Part shown: positions 23,290 to 34,025 of the stretch, in pieces
How positions within the stretch are numbered: position 1 is the first letter of the stretch
Layout: every line of letters starts with the position of its first letter
Assembly: GCA_019973155.2 (NCBI GenBank)
Contig: BPQB01000002.1
Span: forward strand, 1,302,001 to 1,366,000
Origin: Phanerochaete sordida
Taxonomy: Eukaryota; Basidiomycota; Agaricomycetes; Polyporales; Phanerochaetaceae
Reading direction: 5' to 3'
Length of the DNA stretch: 64,000 nt
The notes under the pieces: generated by a model
Databases searched by the model: none
Told to the model about the DNA's origin: nothing
The model's input: only the letters and a program-made list of their open reading frames with translations
Program-made: the position numbers and the translations under genes

Positions 23290-24508
23290 TCACGGCCCGT
23301 AGGGGTTGTACGAGGTGTAGGCGGGAGCAGCTGGAACCGCGGGACCCTGGGTGACTGCGTCGCGCACCCTGGCATAGGGATCTGCGTATTGCATCGTGCG
23401 GCTGATGCGGGGGCTCTCGGGCGGTGGGCTCAGCGGAGGAGCGAAGCTGGGAGGGGACCCAGCTGGAGGAGCGAAACCGCTCGGTGCGGGGTCCGAGAAA
23501 GCACCGTAGTTATCGAAGCTCTGCCTCGGGAGTTGGGGAGCGTTGGCGTATGAAGTAGCGGATGGGACGCCAGAATAGCGGTTGTTGTCGGAGAAAGGTC
23601 CGCTCGAGTTCGAGTGCTCGTAGTCCGACTTTCCTGGACGGTCGTAGAGAGACTCTTCATCGTCAAGTTCCAAGGCGTCTTCGGCAGGGGGAACGAACGG
23701 TGGGTCGCGCGGGCGGATGGACTTGCCGCTGCGCCAGTCCAGAATGGTCAGGACGAGGCTGGCCAGCCAGAATACTGGGGGGCAATCAGTCTCAGCTCGC
23801 GCTACCAGTGTAAGAGGCTACTCACCAAAGGCGAGCCAGAAAAAGACTGCGCCTGCCTTCTTCGTCGCACACCAACTGGGGAGGCCATTCACGAAATCGT
23901 CCCCACCCTCCTTTGCATGGGGATCGCTCTTCGCATCTTTGCAGCCTGGCTCAGTCCACGCCGAGATAGTCGTGATGAAACTACACGAATATTCAGCTTT
24001 GTGTAAATGCGTGGGGGACGCGTACTCACGCGATTAACAAGCTGACAACGACTCCAGTCGTGGTAAGGATGAACCCGACGCGTAGTTCCTTCAACGCCCG
24101 CGCAAGCCGTGCGCCCTTGTCATACTTCTCGTAGATGACGGGAACCAGGAGCAAGAACAGCGAGTAGAACATGCCGAAGATGGAGATAAAGAGCGCGAAT
24201 CCAGTCAGGCCCGCTGCGCAGCGATGTCAGTGAGGGGGGGAAAGCGTGTAAAGCGCGAGGCACTCACAAGGGCCGACCTTGAACTTTGCCTGGAAGGACG
24301 CCACACCCGCGAAACAGCACATCGCGAGGAAGTTGAAGAATATCTGGCACGTGAAGAAGATGATTGCGGGTTTCGACACGATCATCTGCAACGCGGGTCA
24401 GCACGCATGTCGGCGACGGGCTGCAAGCGTATGAACCCATATCCACAGCACCCAAAACACGGGGATGAGGAGCAGGAGCACAAGCAGACCGTCTTTGTCT
24501 GCAGCCAT
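23290..24508 (-). CDS. multi-pass membrane protein with proline-rich cytosolic tail
   Basis: Exons, in transcript order: 24508-24437, 24385-24268, 24213-24030, 23980-23826 and 23774-23290, giving 337 residues from the Met of MAADKDGLLVLL. Five hydrophobic segments are visible: LLVLLLLIPVFWVLWIW, IIFFTCQIFFNFLAMCCFAG, GFALFISIFGMFYSLFLLLV, FILTTTGVVVSLLIAF and VFFWLAFVFWLASLVLTI. A loop with two cysteines lies between the last two (EPGCKD, SWCATKK). The last ~160 residues are hydrophilic and P/S/Y-rich. It loosely resembles MARVEL-type fungal membrane proteins, but I do not assign a family. A longer frame beginning at 24846 (MAFSDIVQSISARVMPEK) may be the true N terminus. It sits in a different frame and would need an intron I cannot place with confidence. 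Confidence 0.65.
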
Positions 24509-25363
24509 CGGCAGCGTAGCGGGTGCAGGTCGAACATGAACACGCCGATTACGTAACACGCGACGGGAAGTACTAGGCCAGGGTTCTGAACCACCGGCCC
24601 AGTTTGGCCATCGTGGTGCCGCAGGCCGTTGGGCGTGCCGGCACACGGCGACGGTGGGAACAAGGGCAGAAAACGAGAAGATATGGAGGAGCGCAGAGGT
24701 GGAGAGAGACGCACGTCGTCCTCGAATGGCACATGGCCGCCGCTCCCGATGCCTACACCCGTCGTCGAAGGCTGCAGCGGCAGCGAGCCGCGCTTCTCAG
24801 GCATCACCCGCGCGGATATGCTCTGCACAATGTCGGAGAACGCCATCGCGCGCTGCTAGGACGGTCGATGACGCGGGGCGCAGGTGCTGTTGTTTCGGCC
24901 GCGCGGTTGGCTGTAGCTGGGGCGAGCTCGAGCAGAAAGAAAAGACGTGAGACAGAGAGTCGTGAGGTCGTGCAGCAGGTGGTCGTGGGGTAGCAAGTCG
25001 TAAAAGCGGCTGAAGATGAGCAGGCCGCAGGGCGATGGGGTCGTCACGAATCGAGATGAGTGAGGCGCTGCGCGCGCGCACCGCACCGCAACTGGATCGT
25101 TCCTGCTTAGTCAGCAGAATATCGCCCTCAGACCCGTTTCACAGCCTCGTGAACTCAAATACTCTGGCAGTTCGTAACCGACTTGCTGCGCAATGGACTG
25201 GAGAGTCCGAGTATGCCTGCAGCGTTTACAAGAAGCATCGGGGTTCCATGCGCGAGAGCGACATATATTAAGTAGTCCAGGAGGTCCATGGGGATAATCC
25301 AGGTTGTAGTGCAGTCTACGAAGCGCAGCCCTTCGGGCTCTGCGGGATAGATAGAAGCGAAGG
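24509..25363. other. upstream region of the membrane-protein gene, with possible N-terminal exon
   Basis: Bases 24846 down to about 24560 on the minus strand encode a protein-like frame with a hydrophobic stretch (LVLPVACYVIGVFMF), which may belong to the gene at 23290-24508 through an unplaced intron. The rest (24850-25363) holds the promoter and the 3' UTR of the Nudix gene. Confidence 0.35.
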
Positions 25364-26460
25364 CTATACGCGGCCAACAATTACACCGCCTGGCTGCGGC
25401 AGGCGCGCCTCGCGCAGCTCGGTGAAGTAGGTAGACTCGGAGTCCAGGGCGCGAAGGATGTCCGCAAACGTCGTGGGTTGCCCCGGGGCGTATCGTGTAT
25501 ATGACGGGGGCCGTCCAAAGGCGATGGTCGCGGTCATGATCTGTACGCAAATGCGTAGTATGGCGATGAGCACGCGTGAGACCGAGAGGTGGATAACTGA
25601 CCAGTATCTCGGCGGTGAGACCTTTAATGGCAGATGCTGAGGACCGGAAGCGGTGCATCTTGTACCAAGAGTTGCCCAGCCATGTCCATTGGCTGTCTGT
25701 ATAATTCTACAAGAAGGCAACTTGATCAGTAGGAAATTCGTGATTGGCAGATTCATACTCACGTAGAACTGCTCTTCGTAGGGCCACAGCTCGCTCCCGA
25801 CCTCTACGAGGTTTTCCTGCGCGCTGAGCTGGGGATCGAGCAATGCCTCGAGCGGGTGGTCGAATATGACGTCCACCTCGCCTTGTGACGGTATGAGGTT
25901 ATCAAGCACAGCAAGATCTGTTAGGAACGTGACAACAGGAGACACCAGCAGTTTTGTCAATGCGACGAACGGCCGCAGGACACAGAGCGTATGGATGCTA
26001 GGATGCTGTAGAGGCAGGGCGACTTCCTCGAAGGCTTCCCTGTACTGTGCAGAGTGGCAATGAATACGCTGCACCCATTGAATGCACATAGAGTACCTAC
26101 AGCGGTGTCAACGATATCCTTGTCCGTCTCGTCCATCTTGCCTCCAGGTAGCGCTGTTTGCCCAGGGTGTGTCCTGAGCGTCTTCGAACGCGTCGTTAAG
26201 AGTACTCTGAGGGTGTCATTCTTCTCGTAAAGCAACACGAGCACCCCAGCACGCTTTTTCTTGGGGACGTTGCTCCTAAGTTCGCTTCAGCATCAGGCGC
26301 GTCTGCGTAAAGCGCGTACGCACAGGTCGATGTCCTCCGCTTTGTGCGCAAGGAGCCTCTCGATGCACTGCTGCGACCGCTTCGAGAGCCCGCTAAAGTC
26401 TGGAGGCTGTGTGTGCAGGACGGTCATGGTGGAAGTAGGCTCGGTGGTCTGCAGTGTCAT
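25364..26460 (-). CDS. PCD1: PCD1/NUDT7-type Nudix hydrolase (coenzyme A pyrophosphatase-like)
   Basis: Exons, in transcript order: 26460-26324, 26275-26101, 26044-25763, 25706-25602 and 25540-25364, giving 291 residues. The order matches the CoA-type Nudix family: DIDLSNVPKKKRAGVLVLL, SKTLRTHPGQTALPGGKMD, then the Nudix helix TAYREAFEEVALP. These enzymes split CoA and acyl-CoA, often in peroxisomes, or clean up oxidised nucleotides. The Nudix box differs from consensus: the glycine after EEx is alanine (EEVAL). The Asp in place of the first box Glu is normal for this subfamily. No clear C-terminal SKL-type peroxisome signal is present (it ends GRV). A second in-frame Met at 26427 is an alternative start. 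It diverges from TVP38. Confidence 0.85.
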
Positions 26461-27624
26461 CGTTTGCTGGCTATATGGCCTGGTCGGAAGCACGGAACGC
26501 CACCAAGCCGGTGGGGATCTGGGGACGCGGGTTCCTCGGCATCCTCCGTGGCGCTGCCCGTTCTAGGAAGGTGTCCAGGAACGCCTGCTACCCCAACGCT
26601 ACAAGGACTCCCGTCGCTGCTGCACAACGCTGCGCACGCGGACAATGCTGCTATGTCCTGCGCATCACTGCACGTAGCACAGGAGGGATGCATTGTGGAG
26701 TTGCCTGGCTGTTATCATCAGCGCGCCGCGGGGCCCGAGCAGTGCTTTACCGCGTGTCGGCGACGCCAGCGCAGTAAGATGCAGGGCGGTCGTACATGGA
26801 GCGCCTCGGGCTCGGACAGCGAGTTCTTGGAATTCACGACCTTTTTTAAAAATCGGGGAGCTTAGGATGAGGCCTCTTCGCGTTGCTGGCTCGCGACCGC
26901 GATGGAAGGCGATTTCGTCGTTGTCGCGGTCGCCGCTGCGCGAAGGCGTACAACGACGCGTGTACGGCCACTGCAGTTATCCTTTGGATGCCTTTCAGCT
27001 TCATCGGACTGTCTCCACCGGCGCGACACAATCAAGAGCGCGCAGTCGAACGGGCTGCAGGGGGCGTGGCAGATGAACTGCCAATCACAGCACCTGTCGA
27101 ACAAGAGGTGCGTGCCGATCTCGCAACGCCCGCGTGTGCAGTGACGTCTACCTGGTGGGTATGACAAAAAGCCCTCGTCGGGCCTTGTGGTCGGCCCGCT
27201 GGAGAGGAGTGGGGGCCAGTTGTGAACAAGGCTGGGCGTGAGAATGCAGAGGGTTCTCGCCAAGCGCCCGCTCGCCGTTGCACCGCCCGCGGCGGGAGCG
27301 CCGCTTTTGAGACATACCACGACGCACGACCAGTGCCCCATACCCACTTTCTTCTTGTCACTCACGACTATCCCCTCTTCCTTGGCTCCCAGTTGAGCTG
27401 AGTTGTACTACTGTCTGATTCACAGTCTCGCGATACCACCACCTGCTTTCCACCTCCGACCTCAAGACCGCACGCTGGGCTCGGTCTTCTCGTATCTTTA
27501 TTACCCCACGAACTTGACGATCCCACACCTTACGCCGACTCTGGCAACTCGCTCGCTATCCCACTCTATCATCTCTCCATAGCCTCGGTCAACGCACCGA
27601 GCCTTGCCACCCCCGCCTTCAACC
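26461..27624. other. divergent intergenic region, Nudix / TVP38
   Basis: About 1.2 kb between divergent genes, holding both promoters. Long open frames exist, but none has protein-like composition. The stretch 27400-27600 is C/T-rich, typical of a fungal leader before TVP38. Confidence 0.45.
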
Positions 27625-29856
27625 ATGAACAGTGGCCCGGGCTATCCTCCGCCCCACGACTCAAGCCCACCCGTCGCGGGCTCGCCGGCGTACTACAACA
27701 AAATGAGCAACCACAACTACAACGCAAGCGACGTCACTGTCAACATGCGCCAAATATCGCGCACGCCGAGCCCCACTCCCAGCGAGACCGCGGAGCTCAA
27801 GAAGCGGCACCTGTTCGACTTCCAGGCCATGAAGTCGTTTAAGTACTGGTTCCGGAGGGAATGGCTCTGTGCGTGCTGCGTCGTTGCCCGCCCGCCGTGT
27901 GCTGACTGCTCCCCGCCGCGCAGGGTACTATGTCATCGGCGCGCTTGTCGCCGTCGTGTCGGTGCTGTTCACCGTCTATCACCAGCAGATCGTGTCCTGG
28001 CTGCAGCCGGCCGCGAACTGGATGCACAAGTGAGTGTCCCGCCGTCCCACGCGCTCCCCGCCCCACCCTACGCGCCGCGCGCCGCCGCGAAGCCTCCCTG
28101 TCTCTATGGCGCTCGTAGCCATGCAGCCCCGTCTTGGCGCTGCGCTCGGTTAGCACGCGCCCTTGTTTCGCGCTGCGTGGATGTGGCGCCCTTCGGGCTT
28201 CGCTTTACGTCGTCACACCCCCGTCGGGGGCGCGGCGCCAAGTTGCGCTGGAAATGGGGCGTTGATGTATAGCCGGATGTTGACCCAGCTTCTAGTCTTC
28301 CTGCAGGCTGGCTAATACCCATAGCCATCTTCTTCGTCATCTCCTTCCCTCCGGTAAGCAAACATTCGGCGCATCGGCCAAGCCCGCATCAAGCTCATTT
28401 GTCTTCGCACGCAGTTATTCGGGCACGAGATCCTCGCGATCTTGTGTGGTCTCGTATGGGGACTATGGCCCGGCTTCGCCATCGTCGCAGCAGGCACCTT
28501 CATCGGCGAAATTGGCAACTTCTAGTGCGTCATTCTGCCGTACCAAACATGACGATACTCACGCCGTAACAGCGCGTTCAAATATTGCTGCGCGGCACGA
28601 GGCGAGAAGATGGAGAAAACGAAGATTCAATATGCCTGCCTTGCCCGCATCGTCCGCGAAGGCGGATTCAAGATCGCCCTCATTGCGCGTTTTAGTGCTA
28701 TTCCCGGTCACTGTACGTACACGCTCTGCTTGGCCATCATGTACCATCTCACACTGTGATGCCAGTTACGACTGCGGTCTTCGCCACATGTGGCATGAGC
28801 ATCTGGACTTTTATGATAGCTGCTCTTCTCTCCCTTCCCAAGCAATTTATCACCGTCTACCTCGGTGTTGCCCTTGAAGACTCGGAATCTGGTACGGTTT
28901 GATACCTGCTTGATTGCCTCCGCTCAGAAGCTGACAGGATCTTCTGCCCTGGTCTAGGTCAATCTAGCACAAAAGATACTATCATCAAGGATGTCGTGAT
29001 AGGAATTACTGTCGTTGTGACTGTCGCCGCAATGTGGTATATTTACCATCTGATGGCCAAGGTCAAGCCAGAGGTCATCTACGAGAGGCGCAAAGCGAGG
29101 TTCGCACCTTTCCATCTATCCCGCCCGGCGTGTGACCTTGACCATGATTTCCACAGGCAAGCCAAGCTCGAGGCTGGTATTGGCGAGCTGCCGTACAACA
29201 ACAGTGCCGTACTGCATTCCACGGCTGACATTCCCTTCGATCCTCGGACGTCGGACTCTGAGCTTCCGCTCACGGCGAATTTTGCGAAAGATTCGAGACA
29301 TCAGCAGTGGGACAGCACCGGCCGCGCCGTCGGCTACGCCCCAGATCCAACGTTGTACGCACCCCAGCCGCGGAAGCCTGCGCCCCGCATCGGCAGCGCG
29401 AACACGTCGCAGTCATCATCACCAGCACCTTACATGAGCGAACGCAGCGACTACCGCGCGGTGCCGCTCCGGCAGAACACAAGCAGTTCAACAGGCTCCT
29501 GGGACCTCTCCGGGCAGGTCGGCGGCCTTAACGCGTACGCAATGTCCCGCCAGACGCCGTACCAGGACCCGTACGCGGCGGCGGCGCCGGCCGCGCGTCT
29601 GCCACCGGGCGCCGCGCCGCCGCGCATGCAGCAGCCGCAGTACAGCCAGAGCCCGCCGCCGATGCGCTCGGTGGGACACTCGCCGGTGCTGCCGCCGGCG
29701 ACGGGAGGCTACGCGCCGCCCGAGCAGACGCCGACGCAGGCGCGGTTTGCGGAGACGGGTGCGGGGGCAGGGCCCGGTGCGCGGGAGTCGGTGCTGCCGA
29801 ATCCGTTTGGCGACCATGCTGCAGCGCGCCAGGAGGGTGGTGCGGGGATTCGATGA
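27625..29856 (+). CDS. TVP38: TVP38/TMEM64 family Golgi membrane protein (VTT domain)
   Basis: Exons 27625-27868, 27924-28029, 28296-28353, 28415-28524, 28573-28712, 28766-28891, 28958-29099 and 29157-29856 give 541 residues. A hydrophilic N terminus is followed by YYVIGALVAVVSVLFTVY and then the VTT domain: AGWLIPIAIFFVISFPPLFG, GLVWGLWPGFAIVAAGTFIG, ARFSAIPGHFTTAVFATCG, LSLPKQFITVYLG, and a last membrane segment, VIGITVVVTVAAMWYIYHL. The final ~200 residues are a disordered P/Q/S-rich cytosolic tail. Yeast Tvp38 is a late-Golgi vesicle protein, and VTT proteins such as TMEM41B and VMP1 include lipid scramblases; the exact activity here is inferred. Intron 2 (28030-28295) is 266 nt, about five times the local norm. 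Confidence 0.9.
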
Positions 29857-30618
29857 TGATTTCGCTTGCGCGACTGGATCCTTATGGACGAGGTTGTTAT
29901 ACCCTGGACGTTCCTTTTTACTTTGATTTGTCTCTCCATTCAGTGTTCGTCTATGTAGAAATGGCATGTGTCGAATATCGATTCGATGTGTATAGAACGC
30001 TGTGCGTGGGTGGGGAAGACGGCATGTGACAGGGGCGGCGAGGGAGTGTGAGCTCGTTCGGGCTGGGGCGATCGCTGCAGCAGCGCTTCGGGGCCGCTTC
30101 AACGTATTTCTGGTGCTGGCAGCCCCGGATCCGAGATTGGCGATCGTAGCGAAACCGTCCAGCTCTCCGCACGTCATGCGCCGCCAGTCCCTCTCCCCGT
30201 CGGCCCCTTTCGCGCGCACAGCCATCCCAGCCGTTTGTTCGCCGTCCTGCACGTCCGCAAGAGCATCCTGGCCAGCGACGAGCGACGGCGGGGCAGGCCA
30301 AGGCTCCCCGCGTCTGCCCTAAAGCAGCACGTGACGCTGTTGAGTGATGGGGGCCGGGGGTTGCGCAGCCCTCGCCTTGACCGCGACCCGCCAGCACGTT
30401 TCTGCGCCCATTCGCCACCGCCGCAAGTTGCCACCCGAACGAGAAGCGTTCGCCGCGAACATCAAGTGCTGTGAAGCGAAGCCAGCGTTGGCAGCGTTAG
30501 ATAGCTTTCAGATCGTGAATACAGTTCCTCTGGGAGAGCGTTTCAAGCGTCCCTCTTTGTCCCCTTTAGGCACCGACGTCTCCGTCTGCCTTCCCTCTCC
30601 GTAGCCAGCTTGCAGACG
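29857..30618. other. intergenic TVP38 / acidic protein gene
   Basis: TVP38 3' UTR and the next promoter, with a CACGTG at 30328-30333, about 290 nt before the ATG at 30619. The stretch 30545-30600 is C/T-rich. No gene is seen. Confidence 0.45.
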
Positions 30619-32431
30619 ATGACCGTAATTGTCCCTCGCCAGTCACCGACCCAGCCCATCGGCGTCCCCGCACCCGATCGCAGTACCACCGATCCCCTCT
30701 CCACACCGAGAGCCGTCCTCCCCCGCGCCGTCGTCGCCGCCGCCGTCGCCTCCCTTCCCACGCTGTCGCCTGTTCTCCTCCCACACGAGCCCGAGTACTG
30801 CCTCGCCGCCAAGCGCAAGGCCGCCGACATCGACCACGACGATGCCGACGATGCCCCTCGCGCCATCAAGAAGCCCAAGAACGACCAGCAGGAGGCCCTC
30901 TTCGGCCCATTGAACACGCCGCCACAGGGTGCGATTGACTCACATCCATTCAGCCCGCATCTCACTCACCTGCCGCTTCCCTTTCCACAGCTGATGCGCC
31001 GCAGCCCTCGCCCTTTGACATTGCCATCGAACAGGCCATCGCCGCGGCACTCTACGTCTTCCCACCAGACGCGCGCACAGAGCCTGCCCCGATTGCCGTC
31101 GACGCCCCATCGCTTGTTGATCAGCTCGCCATCCAGTATCCGTCACACGTACACCCGCCACTCGCACTCGCTGCCTTGGGCGACGGCCTCCCGGCGGAGG
31201 ATCCGGCGGCGCAGACGTGGCAGGAGCCCCCCGTGCCAGGCTTCTTCCCAGGCGACGTCTCGCCGCAGCCCGTCGCGGGCCCCAGCTCGTCCGCTGTCCC
31301 GCCGCCGGTCGTCGCAATAGAAGGCATCGACATCCTGCCCGAGCAGCCCCAGCCGGTGCCTGCAGCCGCCGCCGAGCCAGAGCAGGCGTGCGGCAAGCCG
31401 AAGAGGAACGAGTCACTCTGGGCGACCGCCTGCAGAGACCGCATGCGCACCATGTAAGTCACCCTACCTTTTTCTGCGGCTGTCTTTGCCTGCACGGAAC
31501 GGCGTCGAGGTGGTGGCTCACCACGGTCGTGGTGGGACACCGGTGCCCAGCATATGTATGCAAATGCCCATGCCCCTTGCGTAGCCCTCGGGCGCTTGCC
31601 GGGGTACAAGCGTGATGGCTGTGCTGATTCATCAGGTCCCTTTGTGGACGCCTCGTTCCCTGTGTTTTTCGACGCCTGTGTTCCGTCGGGTCCACAGCCT
31701 GGCAGCCGTTGTTTCACCGATGCTGTGATGGACAGTTTGCTGACTCGAATGCGTTCATTTGCAGTATTGGCCTGTGCGGGACGTGGGAGAGCCTTCGGGT
31801 AGTCCTTGGAGAGCCCTCGAAGGTGCCCAAGCCTGCTGAGCAGCCAGAGGCGCAGCCGCAGGATGACTCCGCTAAAAGCGTCTCGGGCGATAGCCGATCG
31901 GGCGCATCGGACACCGTTCCAGAAGATCTGCCCATGGAGATTTACACGCCGTCCAACTTCTCGTCGGAGGAAGAATCTGACGAGGAGGCCGAGCGGGAAG
32001 CGACCGAGTCCGAGATCGAAGAGGCAGCAGACATGTCCTTCGATCTTGACGAGGACCGCGAGTCAGACTACGAGGACTACGAGGACGGTTGCGAGTGCGA
32101 CCCGAGTTCCATCGAGCCTGATGAGCACGAGAGCATCATGGAAGTGACCTTCGAGCAGCCTAGCACACCTTCCGTACCGCTGTCCTCGCCTCCTCCGCCC
32201 GAGCTGCCCCCGACGCCTGCTCCCGTCGCCACGATCCAAATCTCCTCCACGCCCGAGCTTCCGCGCCTGGCGACGTTCCGCGCGCTCGGCATCCGCGAGT
32301 GGATCATCCCAGACCTCAACCGCGGCACGCCGCGGCGTGTGCACCCGAGCCACTGCGGCGTTCTCACGCGCGAGCACCTCCATGCCGCCGCGCAGCGCGA
32401 CCGGGACGCGTGGCGCGCGATGTGGCAATGA
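30619..32431 (+). CDS. acidic proline-rich protein of unknown function
   Basis: Exons 30619-30928, 30991-31453 and 31765-32431 give 479 residues. The N terminus is A/P-rich with a basic patch (AAKRKAADID, IKKPKNDQQ) that could act as a nuclear signal. The middle has a mixed segment (FDIAIEQAIAAALYVFP). After the second intron comes IGLCGTWESLRVVLGEPS, then a strongly acidic stretch (EESDEEAEREATESEIEE, DEDRESDYEDYEDG) and a conserved-looking end (LGIREWIIPDLNRGTP, HAAAQRDRDAWRAMWQ). Nuclear location is plausible. I do not recognise a family. The second intron (31454-31764) is 311 nt, unusually long; I could not fit an exon inside it. Confidence 0.7.
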
Positions 32432-34025
32432 ATCGCGCACGAACGCCCCCCTTCTCACGAAATTACGGACTTCGAGCGCACGCTCAGCTGTCTCTCACGT
32501 CTCGGTTCCCCCGGATCTGCTGCACTACCACAAATACCCCACACACGCAATTCCACTTTCCGTCTGTTCCCCTCGTACAATCCATGCACTCTCCATCACA
32601 TCGCTCGGTTTCTGCTCTGCACCATCATATTCCCCCAATCTGTGCTCATTTGGGTCTCGTTTCCCTGTTCATATTCTGTTTACGTTTCCGTCCGGCCTGG
32701 TTGTCCCGTTTCCTCTTTTCATTTGTCCTGTCTTCCTGTGTACCTGTGTATCTATATACCTGTTCCTCTGCGTTATAACGGATCACACCTCCGCTCGAAC
32801 AACCTGAGTGCCTGCCGTCCGGACGTAAAGCCCTTATGCGAAGCGAACATCTGCTGTATCACCGAACTCTACAACTTCCCGGTCCGCGAACGACGTGCAC
32901 AACAAAAGGCCCCTTGTACTCTAGCCTTATGCAGCGACAGCCCCCTGCACACCCGCGTGCGCGCCGGCCCTGCGCTCATCTCCGCAGGTCGCGTGAGGCA
33001 GGTGCCCCGCGGTGCCTTGGCGACGCTTGTCGCGCATGCGCCCCGTGCGGCTTAGCCCCCGCTGCCCGTGGCACCAGACGCATGCACCCCCAGACGGCGG
33101 GCGCGGCAGGGGACGTGCGACTGTATGGCCGCGACACGGATCGAGATCGCGCGAGCTTCGTCGCGTCCCGAGCTTCGCTGCTAGGCGGTGTTTGCGCAGG
33201 TGCGCGTGTGTGGGACCCAAGTTCGAGCGGCGCGGGTACCTGCGCATGGAGCCGCTGCCGGCCCTGGCGTGCGCTGCTGCGCTGCTGCGACTCTGGGCCG
33301 TCCGCGTACTGTGCGCTTGGATGCCCTTTTCTGCGCGTTCGGCTGTGCGGCGCGCGCTGCGCCGTGGGCCCTCGCCTGCGCGCGAGTCATCGCGGCAGGG
33401 CCGATCTGCAGGGATCCGCCAGAGCGATGAGGCGTGTGGGCGAGCGGAGGGCCGCGGGCGCCCCGGCTGAATGCTGGCTCGGCGGTGGTTCATGTCCGGC
33501 GGGGCGCACGCGCGACCACAGACAAAAAAAAGATTGCGGCGCAGATGAGGGCTCGAGAGTCTATGGGGGACATGGGATATCCAAGAGAAACAGTCCGGAG
33601 ACGCTACTACGACAGGGCGGGGATTAACTACCGGGGGACGCGTGTATGTGTGGTGGATATGGGGTAGCTGCGGCTGTAGAATACGACAGTGTACAGAGAC
33701 GCGGGACGGAGAGTACATGGCAGAACAGGAAATCCAGAGCGAGCATGGGGAGAAGTACAATTGCGCGAGGCCATCCATAATGGGTCGTGAGGTGGGTCGT
33801 TTGCGAGAGAGCATGCATGCGATAACGGCGGTGTCGTTTGGCGATTTGCGGGGGTATATACCGAAGAATTGCATGAGGCAGCCGTGGAGCCCGAGAGTGG
33901 AAGCCCGTGCAGCGAGGCACAGAGGGCGGAGACGATGACGGAAGAGACGGCGAGGCGGTGCGCCTCGCTGCATGACGCACGCATTCATCTGCGCGTGGCG
34001 GTGGGGGCACGCGGCGCGCGCACGC
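32432..34025. other. 1.6 kb convergent gap
   Basis: Lies between two converging genes. It starts with a C/T-rich AT-richer 3' UTR-like stretch (32450-32780) and then becomes very GC-rich. Long open frames on both strands (for example 32836-33627 +) reflect GC bias: they are R/A/G-rich and lack domains. No gene is called. Confidence 0.4.

Noticed and set aside
29488..30252. 254-codon open frame on -
   Set aside because: It is antisense to the well-supported TVP38 last exon and very arginine-rich.
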